Assembly: GCA_024707225.1 (NCBI GenBank)
Contig: JANQAE010000001.1
Location: forward strand, 682,001-746,000
Direction of reading: 5' to 3'
Length of the DNA stretch: 64,000 nucleotides
Source of the DNA: Dokdonella sp.
Lineage (GTDB): Bacteria; Pseudomonadota; Gammaproteobacteria; Xanthomonadales; Rhodanobacteraceae
The position numbers were made by a program, and so were the translations under genes. The notes beneath the pieces are model-generated. The model was not told where the DNA came from, did no database searches, and was given only the letters and a program-made list of their open reading frames with translations. Positions 19,111-31,087 of this stretch are shown here, in pieces (within the stretch, counting starts at the first letter, position 1; each line of letters begins with the position of its first letter).

Positions 19111-19430
19111 CGGGGTCCCGGAAAGCGAGCGGACGCAAGGCCGCCGATGGTACCGCGGTTCGGGCGCCGTCATCGACTCGGGCGACGGTGACAAACGTCG
19201 GTGTCGGCACACGATTCAGGCCCGCACGCGGACGTCCGCTCGCGTCGGGACGGCCGGTGCCCGGAACATGCGCGTGATGCTCGGCCGTGCGTGGCACGCG
19301 AACCTCGAGCCACCGTGGACTGCGGTGCGCGCCGCGCCCTGAGCGGGCGGCGAGGCGGCGTTCGGTCGTCAGGCGACGGCGGTGATCAGGTCCGTAGCGT
19401 CCGACCGGGTGAGCAGTACGATGCGGCGCT
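19111..19430. other. 320-bp intergenic region, nothing recognised
   Basis: This stretch lies upstream of aguB and downstream of the outer-membrane protein gene, both leftward. It should hold the aguB promoter and any terminator of the long upstream operon, but I see no clear hairpin, promoter or small gene in it. Confidence 0.4.
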
Positions 19431-20300
19431 TCAGAACGCGACCGTCACGCCGGCGGTCGGGCCGCGGATCGCAATGTCGAGCTTGCCGGACCAGTAGGTC
19501 TGCGCGTAGTCGGCGCTGAGCTTGAACCAGTCGTAGCCGAGCTGGACGCCGAGGTTGTCCCAGATCCGGTATTCGGCGGCGAGGCCGGCGCGCGTGAAGC
19601 GCGCGTCGATGCCGTCGACACGGGCCTTGAACGCCTGGGCGTAGCCGGACAGGCGCCAGCGCGGCGTCGGCGTCGCCAGCACGCGCAGGCCGAGCGCCGG
19701 CGAGCCGCCGCTGGTGCGCTCCTTCTCGTCGATCAGCGAGGTGTCCTCGGCGCTGATGCTGGCCTTGGCCTCGGCCCAGTGTGCGCCGATCGCGCCGGCG
19801 ACGAGCCATTTCGGCGTGTCGATGAACGCGTACTCGTACGAGAGCGTCGCCAGCGAGAAGTCGAAGCGCGTCTTGACCAGCGTGTCGATGTCGTAGTGCT
19901 GGCCGTTCCAGGTGAACTCCTCGTCGACGGCGAGGCTGCGCTTGCGCTTGAGGTTGTAGTAGACGAACACCAGCCGCTGCCGCTCGGTCAGCCGCAGCAT
20001 GCCTTCGATGCGGGTGCGCGTGGCCTTGCGCGCGAGGTCGAAATCCTCTTCGAGGCTCAGCGTCTCGCCGGGCACGGCCGAGGAGCTGCCCTCGAATTCG
20101 GTCGTCGAGGTCGGCCGGAAGCCGGAGATCGTCAGCGAGAAGCGGTCCTCGTCGGCGCGGGCGGTCGGCACGGCGGCGGCGAGCATTGCGGCGACGGCGA
20201 GCACGGACGCGCGATGCGCGCAGCGGACGGCGTCACCGCCGTGGTGGAAGACCGAAGAAGAGATTCGATGCGCGCGTGCCGTTCCGCCGGTTCGGATCAT
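19431..20300 (-). CDS. Outer-membrane beta-barrel protein
   Basis: 289-residue protein with a signal peptide ending VPTARA and a C-terminus in the outer-membrane pattern (TAGVTVAF, terminal Phe). The mature part alternates hydrophobic and polar residues as barrel strands (RLVFVYYNLKRKRSL, LATLSYEYAFI, LGVQLGYDWFKLSADY). No specific family is claimed. ATG 20300 overlaps the stop of the TMEM43-like gene as ATGA, so the pair is translationally coupled; this start gives a long, polar n-region of about 25 residues, so a later alternative start is possible. Confidence 0.75.
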   Translation of the reverse strand: MIRTGGTARAHRISSSVFHHGGDAVRCAHRASVLAVAAMLAAAVPTARADEDRFSLTISGFRPTSTTEFEGSSSAVPGETLSLEEDFDLARKATRTRIEGMLRLTERQRLVFVYYNLKRKRSLAVDEEFTWNGQHYDIDTLVKTRFDFSLATLSYEYAFIDTPKWLVAGAIGAHWAEAKASISAEDTSLIDEKERTSGGSPALGLRVLATPTPRWRLSGYAQAFKARVDGIDARFTRAGLAAEYRIWDNLGVQLGYDWFKLSADYAQTYWSGKLDIAIRGPTAGVTVAF

Positions 20301-20953
20301 GGGATCGGATGCAGTTGGGTTCCCCGTTGAATGCCGGTCAGCGTGACCGTTCCCGGCTGAAGCTGGCGGTAACGGATCCGCACGTCGCCGACTGCGGGCG
20401 CGTCCGGATCGCCGCTGTAGAGCGCGCCGTCGCGCACGCTGAAGCTCGCAGCGAGATTCGGCGGCAGCTGGCCGAGCGTCACCGTGAGCGGCTGCGTCGG
20501 CAGCGTGCGCAGCAGGGCGGGCTCCACGGTCAACGCGCCGATGCGCACGGCGTCGGCTTCGAACACCGCGTCGGCGAACGGCTGCTCGGCGGGGTTGCGG
20601 TGCGGGTCGGCGTCGCGGAAAGCGCGCGAGTCGATCGCGCCGTCTTCCCAGCCGGTGTCGTAGCGGCACCCAGCGCCTTCGCAGTGCTCGCGCCACTGGA
20701 ACATCGCGACGTCGCGGTGGAGCAGGGCGGCATGCGCGGTGACGCCGAGCTGATCGTCGCGCGGCATGCCGCTGACGGTCAGCTCGCCGGTCAGGCTGAC
20801 CGTGCGGCCTTCGTCGGCCGGATCGGGATGGGCCGGATCGACCGTCGCCGCGGGAGTGGACGCCTCGCCTTCGACGCCGGCGGGCCGCCACCACCACCAG
20901 GCCGCGGCCAGCGCGATCAGGACCAGCGCCACGACGATGGGCAGGCGGCGCAT
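20297..20953 (-). CDS. TMEM43 (LUMA)-like protein lacking the C-terminal membrane region
   Basis: 218 residues. An N-terminal membrane anchor (IVVALVLIALAAAWWWW) is followed by a domain that matches the central lumenal part of TMEM43 in order: EGRTVSLTGEL, LHRDVAMFQWRE, RYDTGWEDGAIDSRAF, HRNP, AVGDVRIRY and VTLTGIQRGTQLHP. The same blocks occur in human TMEM43 (for example MYQWVE, NSKNF, HKNP, VGDLRVSF). TMEM43 normally continues with about four C-terminal spans; here the protein stops exactly at that boundary, and the stop overlaps the next start (ATGA), so it looks like a genuine end rather than a frameshift. Role unknown; periplasmic-facing domain inferred. Confidence 0.8.
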   Translation of the reverse strand: MRRLPIVVALVLIALAAAWWWWRPAGVEGEASTPAATVDPAHPDPADEGRTVSLTGELTVSGMPRDDQLGVTAHAALLHRDVAMFQWREHCEGAGCRYDTGWEDGAIDSRAFRDADPHRNPAEQPFADAVFEADAVRIGALTVEPALLRTLPTQPLTVTLGQLPPNLAASFSVRDGALYSGDPDAPAVGDVRIRYRQLQPGTVTLTGIQRGTQLHPIP

Positions 20954-20960
20954 CGGCGCC

Positions 20961-21482
20961 TCAGGCGCTCTTGAGGATCAGGACCGAGCGCGCGTCGATC
21001 TGCAGCTCGCGTTCGGCCGGTGCCTTGGCGCCGTCGTCCTTGAGGTGCTGGACCTCCTTGGCATCGAGCTGCTTCTCGCTGAGCGTGCCGTAGACGATCG
21101 CACGGCCGCTGGCGTCCTTGGGCACGCTGTAGGCGTGGTCGTGCATGAAGACACGCGCGTGGCGGTCGCCTTCGCCGGTCAGCACCAGCCAGCAGCCCAT
21201 CTTCTGGCAGACCTGGGTGATGCGGCCGCTCCAGGCGCCGTCCTTGCCGAGCTGCGCGGCGAGATCCTCGTAGGCGGCATCGATCGTCACCGGCTCGGCC
21301 GCCGGCGTCGCCAGCGCGGCGCCGTAGACGGCGCCGGCCTCGGTGGTCTGCACCGGCGTCGCGCCGGTCGGCTTGCGGCTGTGGTCGACGCCGCCGGCGG
21401 CCGGCGTGTCGTGTGCGCCTTCGTGCGCCGACGCGATGCCGCAGAGCAGGAAGGACAGGGCCAGAACGGTGACGGTGCGCAT
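20961..21482 (-). CDS. DUF4920 domain-containing secreted protein
   Basis: 173-residue protein with a signal peptide ending GIASA, then a His-rich stretch (HEGAHD). The DUF4920 core is clear: WSGRITQVCQKMGCWLVLTG, HDHAYSVPKDASGRAIVYG. The two Cys and nearby His residues could bind a metal, but this is not shown. AAGGAGA lies six bases before ATG 21482. It sits eight bases upstream of the TMEM43-like gene and 54 bases after the MBL-fold gene in the same transcription direction. Confidence 0.85.
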   Translation of the reverse strand: MRTVTVLALSFLLCGIASAHEGAHDTPAAGGVDHSRKPTGATPVQTTEAGAVYGAALATPAAEPVTIDAAYEDLAAQLGKDGAWSGRITQVCQKMGCWLVLTGEGDRHARVFMHDHAYSVPKDASGRAIVYGTLSEKQLDAKEVQHLKDDGAKAPAERELQIDARSVLILKSA

Positions 21483-21536
21483 CGGTGTTCTCCTTGGGTG
21501 GCGCGGGCGCGGCATGGGCCGCGCCGGTGTGGAAGC

Positions 21537-22406
21537 TCAGGCGGCCAGCGGCCAGGCCTCGAGCCGTTCGAGTTCGTCGTGGGTGCCGTAGCGGCCCTTG
21601 GCGTCGCGGGCGAGGGTGGCCAGCGCGCAGCTGCTGTCATGCGTGAAGAACAGGCGGACGTTGCGGGCCAGCTTGTCGTCGAGAAACGCGCGTTTCTCGT
21701 CGATCAGCAGCTCCGGATAGCGATCGTAGCCCATGGTGATCGGCAGGTGCACCCAGGGCCGGCCCGGGATCAGATCGGCGCAGAACACCACGCCGCCTCC
21801 CGGTGCGACGATCTCGGCCAGCAGCAGGCCCGGCGTGTGGCCGTCCGAGACCTCGAAGCGCACCGACTCGCCGAGGATCGGCGCATGCGCGCCTTCGACG
21901 CGTTGCAGGCGCCCGCTGTCGAGCAGCAGCTGCGGCAGTTCCGGTATGAACGAGGCGCGATCGCGCGGATGCGGCGCGAGCGCGCGCTGCCAGTGCGCGG
22001 CGCCGACGACGAAGGTCGCGTTCGGGAACAGCAGGCGCGGCGGCTGCCCGGCCTCCCAGGCCGCGAGCAGGCCGCCGGCATGATCGAAATGCAGATGCGA
22101 GAGCACGACGACGTCGATGTCCTGGTGACCGAAGCCGGCCGCGGCCAGCGAATCGAGCAGGACGTGGCGGTCCTCGACGACGCCGTAGCGCTCGCGCAGC
22201 TTCGGCTCGAAGAACGCACCGATGCCGGTCTCGAACAGCACGGTGCGGCCGTCGAGGTCCTCGACCAGCAGGCAGCGGCAGGCCAGCGGAATGCCGTTGT
22301 CGGCATCCGGCGCGATCCACTGCTGCCAGACCGCGCGCGGCGCATTGCCGAACATCGCGCCGCCGTCGAGGCGCTGCGAGTTGCCGAGTATCGACCAGAG
22401 TTTCAT
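21537..22406 (-). CDS. MBL-fold metallohydrolase
   Basis: Metallo-beta-lactamase-fold hydrolase of 289 residues. The metal-binding motif is [10 protein letters not shown]; further ligands are in [24 protein letters not shown] and FFTHDSS. The layout resembles the AHL-lactonase-like subgroup, but the substrate is not assigned. No signal peptide is seen. The gene lies ten bases downstream of ggt and is probably part of the same transcript. Confidence 0.88.
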   Translation of the reverse strand: MKLWSILGNSQRLDGGAMFGNAPRAVWQQWIAPDADNGIPLACRCLLVEDLDGRTVLFETGIGAFFEPKLRERYGVVEDRHVLLDSLAAAGFGHQDIDVVVLSHLHFDHAGGLLAAWEAGQPPRLLFPNATFVVGAAHWQRALAPHPRDRASFIPELPQLLLDSGRLQRVEGAHAPILGESVRFEVSDGHTPGLLLAEIVAPGGGVVFCADLIPGRPWVHLPITMGYDRYPELLIDEKRAFLDDKLARNVRLFFTHDSSCALATLARDAKGRYGTHDELERLEAWPLAA

Positions 22407-22416
22407 CGCGTCCTCC

Positions 22417-24963
<2,547 letters not shown>

Positions 24964-25057
24964 GATGTTAAGGATTCCGTTGAGGGGATCGAGTGGCGGG
25001 TCGCGACAGATTACCAGCTTGCCGGTGCGTCGGTGACGCCGGCGCTGCGTTCCGCGC

Positions 25058-25630
<573 letters not shown>

Positions 25631-26218
25631 TTACGCCGGCGCGGCCGCCGGATCGCGCCGATAGAGCCGGTGCTGCACGCTGCCGGCGCGTCCCTCGCGA
25701 TGCAGATGCCAGTTCGGCGGCGGCGTCAGGTTCTGCTCGGCCGGCGCCTCGACGTGGATCCAGGCCGCCGGCTTGAGGCGGCCGCCGTGCTCGAGCGCGT
25801 GCAGCGCGGCTTGCCAGGCGCCCGCGCCGAACGGCGGATCGACGAAGACCAGATCGAAACGCGCGCCTTCGGCCTGCGCCAGCCAGGCCAGCGCGTCGCC
25901 GCGTACGACCTGGCCGGTGTCGACCTTCAGACGCGCCAGCGTGTCGGCGAGCGCACGCGCCAGCGCCGGATCGCGTTCGACGAACACGCAGTGCGCGGCG
26001 CCGCGCGACAGCGCCTCCAGACCGAGCGCGCCGGTGCCGGCGTACAGGTCCAGACAGTGCGCGCCCTCGATCGTCGGTGCCAGCCAGTTGAACAGCGTCT
26101 CGCGCACGCGCTCGGGTGTCGGACGCAGGCCCGGTGCGTCGGGAACGGACAGCTTCGAGCCGCGCAGGCGGCCGGCGATGATGCGCAGGCGTCCGGGCGC
26201 CTGTCGGGAACCGTGCAT
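25631..26218 (-). CDS. rsmD: 16S rRNA (guanine(966)-N2)-methyltransferase
   Basis: Methylates G966 of 16S rRNA. 195 residues. N-terminal RIIAGRLRGSKL and LRPTPERVRETLFNWL are typical of the family, the SAM motif is CLDLYAGTGALGLEAL, and the catalytic motif is DPPF in FDLVFVDPPFGAG. Divergent from ftsY, 53 bp apart, as in E. coli and many relatives. Confidence 0.96.
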   Translation of the reverse strand: MHGSRQAPGRLRIIAGRLRGSKLSVPDAPGLRPTPERVRETLFNWLAPTIEGAHCLDLYAGTGALGLEALSRGAAHCVFVERDPALARALADTLARLKVDTGQVVRGDALAWLAQAEGARFDLVFVDPPFGAGAWQAALHALEHGGRLKPAAWIHVEAPAEQNLTPPPNWHLHREGRAGSVQHRLYRRDPAAAPA

Positions 26219-26271
26219 GGAAGGGCCGATGATAGGATGGTCGCCCGCATTTTCGCCCCATCGCCTTCGTA

Positions 26272-27390
26272 ATGCTCAAGTTCTGGAAGAAGAAGCCGGC
26301 CGCCGATGCGCCGCCCGCGGCGCCCGACGCCGTCGCGCCGCCGGATCCGCGGCCGCTCGATGTCGCGACGGCCGAAGCGCCGGTCGAGCCGCTCGCCGAG
26401 CACGTCGATCCGTCGCCGCTTGCCGAGGTCGCCGACGTGCCGCCCGCCGAGGAGGCCGAGGAGGCGGCCGGGCCGGCCCGCCGCAGCTGGCGCGACCGTC
26501 TGTCCGGCAGCGCGTTCGCGCGCAGCCTCGGCGCGCTGTTCGTGCGCAATCCCAAGCTCGACGATGCGCTGCTCGACGAACTGGAGACCGCGCTGATCAC
26601 CGCCGATGTCGGCGTCGCCGCGTCGACCGACCTGGTCGATCGTCTGCGCCGTCGCGTCGAGAAGCGCGAGTTCGCCGACGCCGCCGCGCTGCTGGCGGCG
26701 CTGCGCGCGGAGCTGATCGCGCTGGTCGCGCCGGTCGCCCGGCCGCTCCAGGTGGTGCCGGCGCACAAGCCGCACGTGGTGCTCGTGGTCGGCGTCAACG
26801 GCGTCGGCAAGACGACGACGATCGGCAAGCTCGCGCGGCGCTATCGCGGCGAGGGGCTCGGCGTGATCCTCGCCGCCGGCGATACGTTCCGCGCGGCTGC
26901 GGTCGAGCAGCTGACGACCTGGGGCGAGCGCAACCAGGTGCCGGTGATCGCGCAGGGCAGCGGCGCCGACTCGGCCAGCGTGATCTTCGACGCGTTGCAG
27001 ACCGCGCGCGCGCGCGGCGTCGATCTGCTGATCGCCGACACGGCCGGCCGGCTGCACACCCAGTCGGGTCTGATGGACGAGCTGTCCAAGATCCGTCGCG
27101 TGCTCGCCAAGCTCGACGCCGAGGCGCCGCACGAGGTGCTGCTGGTCATCGACGGCACGACCGGCCAGAACGCGGTCAATCAGACGCGTCAGTTCCGCGA
27201 GGCGATCGGCGTGACCGGCCTGGTCGTCACCAAGCTCGACGGCACCGCCAAGGGCGGCGTCGTGTTCGCGCTGGCGCGCGAGTTCGGCCTGCCGATCCGC
27301 TTCGTCGGACTCGGCGAAGGCATCGAGGATCTGCGTGTGTTCGATGCGGCGGCCTTCGTCGACGGCCTGCTGCCGCCCGCGTTGAGCTGA
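26272..27390 (+). CDS. ftsY: Signal recognition particle receptor FtsY
   Basis: SRP receptor GTPase of 372 residues that delivers ribosome-nascent chains to the membrane. An acidic, Ala/Pro-rich A domain covers about 1-70, then the NG domain. G1 is [16 protein letters not shown]3 is [10 protein letters not shown]4 is [10 protein letters not shown], and the closing [12 protein letters not shown] is typical. Its partner RNA, ffs, lies about 2 kb downstream. Divergent from rsmD. Confidence 0.97.
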   Translation: MLKFWKKKPAADAPPAAPDAVAPPDPRPLDVATAEAPVEPLAEHVDPSPLAEVADVPPAEEAEEAAGPARRSWRDRLSGSAFARSLGALFVRNPKLDDALLDELETALITADVGVAASTDLVDRLRRRVEKREFADAAALLAALRAELIALVAPVARPLQVVPAHKPHVVLVVGVNGVGKTTTIGKLARRYRGEGLGVILAAGDTFRAAAVEQLTTWGERNQVPVIAQGSGADSASVIFDALQTARARGVDLLIADTAGRLHTQSGLMDELSKIRRVLAKLDAEAPHEVLLVIDGTTGQNAVNQTRQFREAIGVTGLVVTKLDGTAKGGVVFALAREFGLPIRFVGLGEGIEDLRVFDAAAFVDGLLPPALS

Positions 27391-27396
27391 GCGGCG

Positions 27397-27829
27397 TCAG
27401 GCCGGCCACGGCAGGCCGAGCAGGCGCCAGGCCAGCACGGCGGCGGCCACGGCCAGCAGCGTCAGCAGCAGCGCAGCGGGCGCGTGCCGCGTGCGCGATC
27501 CGCCGTGCCGCCGCGTCGCGGCGCACCGGCACGTCGCGCAGCGTGCGCGAGGCCGCCAGCGGCCAGCGCCGTTCGCGGTCGATGCCGGCGGCCGTGCGCA
27601 GCGCATGCAGCGCGAGGATCAGCACGCAGGCCGCGCTCATCATCATCAGCGCGCCGATCAGCTGACGCAGCAGAGCGATCAGGCGTTCGGTGCTGAGCAG
27701 ATCGGCGGTGGCGCCGATCCAGTGCCGGAAGCCGAGCGTCACCGCGACCGCGGCGATCACCGCCAGCGTCATGACGATCGCCAGCGTGCGGCGCAGGCGC
27801 GGGTCGGCGGGATGGATCTGCGGGGGCAT
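27397..27829 (-). CDS. Small membrane protein of unknown function (frameshifted in this sequence)
   Basis: The start at ATG 27829 opens [15 protein letters not shown], then three spans: [40 protein letters not shown] and, in the next frame, [19 protein letters not shown] before the stop at 27397. One extra G near 27505-27515 breaks the frame between DVPVRRDAA and the third span. Restored length is about 143 residues. No family is recognised. Its stop lies six bases from the ftsY stop (convergent). Confidence 0.65.
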
Positions 27830-27943
27830 GGTCCGTTCCTGGCGGTCGGCGGCGGTCGAGCGCGAGCATAGTCGGTGCGAGCGCATGTGCAGCGCCGTTC
27901 GTCGCCTCGTCGTCCCGCCGGTCGCGACTGCTATGCTTTCGCG

Positions 27944-28870
27944 ATGAAGCGCTTCGTTCCGATCGTCGCCGTGCTGATGCTCACGGCCTGTCACAGCCTG
28001 CGCCCGTCGGCGACGCCGCCGGCGCCTTCGATCGCGGCCGCGCCGGCCGATGCTCTGTACGACAACCACGAACAGGTCTGGCAGGCCGGCACGGCCGCCG
28101 GTGCCCTGGCGCCGCCGCGGCTGCGTCTGGCGATCAGCTCGTACAAGGGCGGCTGGCAGCTCTGGCGCGTCGAGGCCGACGCCGGCACGCCGGCGCTGTG
28201 GCTGATGCAGACGGTCCCGGGCGCGGACGGCTCGCTGCGCGTGCTGCCGCACCGCCCGCGCGTAGCGTCGCCCACGCTCGAGCCGCGTCCCGATCCGGCC
28301 GAGTGGACCGCGCTCGATGCCTGCGCGCTGACCGGCGCGGCGGGTGGCGCGACCTGGCGCGTCGCGGCCGACGCGGCAGCCTGCGCGACGATCGCACCCG
28401 GCATCGGCGCCGCGGCGGCGTTCCTGCCGATCGCCGCCGCGCGCAGCGCCGAGGGCGTGGACCTGCGGCTGTATGCCGATCAGGCGCGTGGCGCCGATGC
28501 TTCCTCGCAGGCGCGTCGCGTCGCCTGGTACGGTGGCTGGGCCGCCGTCAACGGCGCGGGACCGGATGCCAGCGCCGACAGCCGCGACTGGCATATGAAC
28601 CGGCAGCTGCGCCTGTCCAACGAGGGCGGTCGCAGCGCGCTGGTCTGGCGCGACGGCACGCCGAGCGGCTGGTCGCTGCTGCTCGAGCGGCTGACGTTCC
28701 GTGAGGGCAATACGCCGGTACTGAAGCTGTCGATCGTCGAGGACGCCGACGGCCGCGCTTTGGCCTATGCGTTCGCCGATCCGCACAGCGCGCGCATCGG
28801 CATCAATCTGGGCTGGATCCAGGTCGGTCTCGAGCGCGAGGCCGCCACTGCCGAGGCGTCGGGCCGATGA
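27944..28870 (+). CDS. Lipoprotein of unknown function
   Basis: 308 residues with a short lipoprotein signal and lipobox LTAC (Cys16). The central region, with [21 protein letters not shown] and [12 protein letters not shown], resembles no family I can name with confidence; a distant likeness to the CpcT/CpeT fold is possible but unproved. The conserved-looking C-terminus reads [16 protein letters not shown]. The stop overlaps the next start as ATGA, so it is coupled to the CsaA-like gene. Confidence 0.78.
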   Translation: MKRFVPIVAVLMLTACHSLRPSATPPAPSIAAAPADALYDNHEQVWQAGTAAGALAPPRLRLAISSYKGGWQLWRVEADAGTPALWLMQTVPGADGSLRVLPHRPRVASPTLEPRPDPAEWTALDACALTGAAGGATWRVAADAAACATIAPGIGAAAAFLPIAAARSAEGVDLRLYADQARGADASSQARRVAWYGGWAAVNGAGPDASADSRDWHMNRQLRLSNEGGRSALVWRDGTPSGWSLLLERLTFREGNTPVLKLSIVEDADGRALAYAFADPHSARIGINLGWIQVGLEREAATAEASGR

Positions 28871-29223
28871 GCGATGCGAACGACGGCGGCGTGCCGCCGA
28901 TCAGCTGGGGCGATTTCGAAAAGGTGCATCTGGTCGCCGGCACCGTGCTGCGCGTCGAGCCGTTTCCGGAAGCGCGCAAGAGCGCCTACAAGCTGTGGGT
29001 GGACTTCGGCGCCTATGGCGAGCGCAAGACCAGCGCGCAGGTGACCGGCCTGTACCGGCCGGAGGATTTGGTCGGCCGGCAGATCGTGGGCGTCGTCAAT
29101 TTTCCAGAAAAGCAGATCGGGCCGTTCCGCTCGCAGTTCCTGCTGACCGGCTTTCCGACCGAGGCCGGCGTCGTCGTCACCGCGCTGGAACGGCCGGTGC
29201 CGAACGGGACACGCATGGCCTGA
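28867..29223 (+). CDS. tRNA-binding domain protein (CsaA-like)
   Basis: 118 residues forming one OB-fold tRNA-binding (EMAP-II/Myf) domain: [41 protein letters not shown] and [17 protein letters not shown]. CsaA in Bacillus is an export-related chaperone with tRNA affinity; that role here is inferred from the domain only. Confidence 0.9.
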   Translation: MSDANDGGVPPISWGDFEKVHLVAGTVLRVEPFPEARKSAYKLWVDFGAYGERKTSAQVTGLYRPEDLVGRQIVGVVNFPEKQIGPFRSQFLLTGFPTEAGVVVTALERPVPNGTRMA

Positions 29224-29368
29224 TCGGCGGGGTGCCCGTGGCGGGAGGCTGCGATGCGAGCGAGCCACGAGCGGCCGGCTGCATCGGGGTATCGCGATCG
29301 CCTGTGCGCGCGTGAAGTCGCAGCGCGGACGCAGGCCGCGTCGGCTGACACGAATCGACCGCAGGAAA

Positions 29369-29482
29369 GGGTGGCGGCTCCGCCAGCCGAATCCCGGCAC
29401 CCGAATCACCTGCTACCGTTGCTTCCTTCCGGACCTGGCGGGATTTGCAGGCTATCGTCGCGGGAGAACCGACGGAGCCACC
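29369..29482 (-). ncRNA. ffs: Signal recognition particle RNA (4.5S RNA, small bacterial type)
   Basis: The minus strand carries the conserved SRP apical core CAGGTCCGGAAGGAAGCA (29417-29440 region) with the GGAA tetraloop and symmetric internal loop. The 5' GGTGGCTCCG arm pairs with the 3' CGGAGCCGCCACC arm to close a long hairpin. Taken from the closing pair, the length is 114 nt, the same as E. coli 4.5S RNA. The closing stem runs into TTT on the minus strand, which can act as terminator. It sits 85 nt downstream of tRNA-Ser and may share its transcript. Confidence 0.95.
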
Positions 29483-29545
29483 ATGGAACTGTTCGGCCGC
29501 GTGGCCGATCGACCGAAGCGCGCATCCGTCGCGACTCGTTCGGCT

Positions 29546-29563
29546 GCCGGCGCGGGGGCCGGC
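29546..29563 (-). terminator. Short GC hairpin just after tRNA-Ser
   Basis: GCCGGC pairs with GCCGGC around a 6-base loop, starting four bases after the tRNA CCA end. There is no T run, so it may be a processing or pausing structure rather than a true terminator. Confidence 0.4.
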
Positions 29564-29567
29564 TTAC

Positions 29568-29659
29568 TGGCGGAGAGAGCGGGATTCGAACCCGCGAAAC
29601 GGTTTGACCCGTTTACACACTTTCCAGGCGTGCTCCTTCAACCACTCGGACATCTCTCC
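29568..29659 (-). tRNA. tRNA-Ser (anticodon GGA)
   Basis: 92 nt including an encoded CCA (TGG at 29568-29570 on the plus strand). Acceptor GGAGAGA pairs with TCTCTCC. The anticodon loop CTGGAAA gives GGA, reading UCC/UCU. The long variable arm (GTAAACGGGTCAAACCGTTT) and T arm GCGGGTTCGAATCCCGC are as in tRNA-Ser. The first ~19 bases are also repeated in the tandem units upstream. Confidence 0.97.
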
Positions 29660-30008
29660 GCACGCCGTAAAACTTTCACTCCGACTTCGTCCCTGAAGCG
29701 CAATCCATTCGGCATCCTGCCTCATCCTCGCGCGAAGTGCCGTCGTCGGAGGACGACGGCGAAAGCCATCGCGCTCGACCACTCGGACATCTCTCCGCAC
29801 GCCGTAAAACTTTCACTCCGACTTCGTCCCTGAAGCGCAATCCATTCGGCATCCTGCCTCATCCTCGCGCGAAGCGCCGTCGTCGGAGGACGACGGCGAA
29901 AGCCATCGCACTCGACCACTCGGACATCTCTCCGCACGCCGTAAAACTTTCACTCCGACTTCGTCCCTGAAGCGCGATCCATTCGGCATCCCGCCTCATC
30001 CTCGCGCG
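29641..30008 (-). repeat. 137-bp tandem repeat (2.7 units) containing the 5' end of tRNA-Ser
   Basis: Unit 1 is 29641-29777, unit 2 is 29778-29914 (two mismatches between them) and a partial unit 3 is 29915-30008 (two mismatches, then divergence). Read on the minus strand, each unit holds a ~75-nt leader and the first 19 bases of tRNA-Ser (GGAGAGATGTCCGAGTGGT). In units 1 and 2 the full copies separating them also carry a hairpin: CGCCGTCGTC pairing with GACGACGGCG around GGAG at 29875-29898 (one mismatch in the equivalent at 29738-29761). Only the copy nearest the tRNA continues into a complete gene; the upstream copies run from the tRNA 5' end into the hairpin. Confidence 0.93.
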
Positions 30009-30075
30009 GTGGCCGCGTTGAGGGCCGCGCAGAATAGCGGAGGGCCCTCGGGCATACAAGGCGGCTGGCGCGCGA

Positions 30076-30456
30076 TCAGTCGCGTGCGACGGCCGGGTTC
30101 CTGGCCAGATCGACCAGCGTGACCGGCAGGCTTGCGTAGTAGGCGGCCAGATCGTTGATGTCCTGGTCCGACAGCGTCGTCGCGAAGCCGGCCATGATCG
30201 GATTCTTGCGCGCGCCGGAGCGGTACTCGTGCAGCGCGCGCGCCAAGTAGTCGGCGTACTGGCCGGCCAGGCGCGGATACTGCGGATCGATCGCGGCGGC
30301 GCCGTCCTGGCCGTGGCAGGCCTGGCAGGCGAGCGACTTGTCCTTGCCGGCCTCGACGTTGCCGCGGCCGGCGCGACCGCCCTCGGCGGCGAACGCGGGC
30401 AGCGAGACGGCGCCCAGCAGGACGAGCGTGGCGAACAGCGGCTTCATCAGGTGCAT
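30076..30456 (-). CDS. Periplasmic monoheme cytochrome c
   Basis: 126 residues. Signal peptide ends PAFA; one class I heme site CQACH, with YPRLAGQYADYLARAL following and a likely Met ligand in NPIMAGFATTLSDQD. The pattern resembles one half of cytochrome c4. The ATG at 30456 has GGAG ten bases upstream and is preferred over the in-frame ATG at 30447. It follows the next cytochrome gene by 20 bases and is cotranscribed. Confidence 0.9.
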   Translation of the reverse strand: MHLMKPLFATLVLLGAVSLPAFAAEGGRAGRGNVEAGKDKSLACQACHGQDGAAAIDPQYPRLAGQYADYLARALHEYRSGARKNPIMAGFATTLSDQDINDLAAYYASLPVTLVDLARNPAVARD

Positions 30457-30476
30457 GCGGGTCGGGCTCCGGCGGC

Positions 30477-30797
30477 TCACGGCTTGATCGAGGACAGGTA
30501 GGCGGCGATGTCGCGGATGTCCTCCTCGGACAGGCTCTCGCCCTGCGCCTGCATCGTCGGATGCTGACGATCGCCGCTCTTGTAACCGTGCAGTGCGGCG
30601 ACCAGATAGTCGTAGTTCTGCCCGCCGATGCGCGGCACGTGGTAGCTCGGATACGCGTTGCGCCAGCCGGTGACGCCGTGGCAGCCGGTGCAGGTATAGA
30701 CCTTGACCTTGCCGGCGGCAGGATCGCCCTTGCCGGTCTCGGCGAGGCAGGGCAGGGCAAACAGCAGAGTCGTGGCGAACAGCAAAGCTCGGGTCAT
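30477..30797 (-). CDS. Periplasmic monoheme cytochrome c
   Basis: 106 residues, signal peptide ending PCLA. The heme site is CTGCH; RIGGQNYDYLVAALHGYKSG and HPTMQAQGESLSEEDI match the lid helix and Met ligand of c4-type domains. With its downstream neighbour it looks like a cytochrome c4 whose two heme domains are encoded as separate proteins. Upstream of both is the divergent feo operon. Confidence 0.9.
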   Translation of the reverse strand: MTRALLFATTLLFALPCLAETGKGDPAAGKVKVYTCTGCHGVTGWRNAYPSYHVPRIGGQNYDYLVAALHGYKSGDRQHPTMQAQGESLSEEDIRDIAAYLSSIKP

Positions 30798-31087
30798 GTC
30801 GGGCTCGGATCCGTCTGGCTACGCGGAAAAATCGGCGGGAGTATAGCCTGCGACGCCCGTTTCCTGGCAATCGGCGCGTCGCTGCGTGGTCGCCGTTGCG
30901 GCCATTCGACGCAGGTGCCGCCGGTGCGCCACCAGCGCGCACCGCGTCGCGCGAAGCGCTGGATGCGAATGGGTATCGCCCCCATTTACGGCTATACTGC
31001 CGCTTTGCGCCTGCGCTCGTCCGCGCGGCGGTTCGCCGAGCGTCCGCGAGCCGCGGACCGGCGCGTCGCGTCCGATCAAGGTTGCCC
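30798..31087. promoter_or_regulatory. Divergent region upstream of feoA and the cytochrome pair
   Basis: 290 bp without a gene. AATGGG at 30968-30973 and CCCATT at 30981-30986 form an inverted repeat, and TATACT at 30993-30998 is a good -10-like hexamer pointing to feoA. A Fur box or FNR site would be expected for feo in some species, but I see no good match to either consensus. Confidence 0.35.

Noticed and set aside
29564-29800. Small minus-strand protein-like frame over tRNA-Ser
   Set aside because: It is the translated tRNA-Ser and repeat sequence (the well-known false MSEWLKEHAWK-type reading).
29641-30008. CRISPR array
   Set aside because: Units are 137 bp, nearly identical along the whole length and contain tRNA sequence; there are no short repeats with unique spacers and no cas genes.
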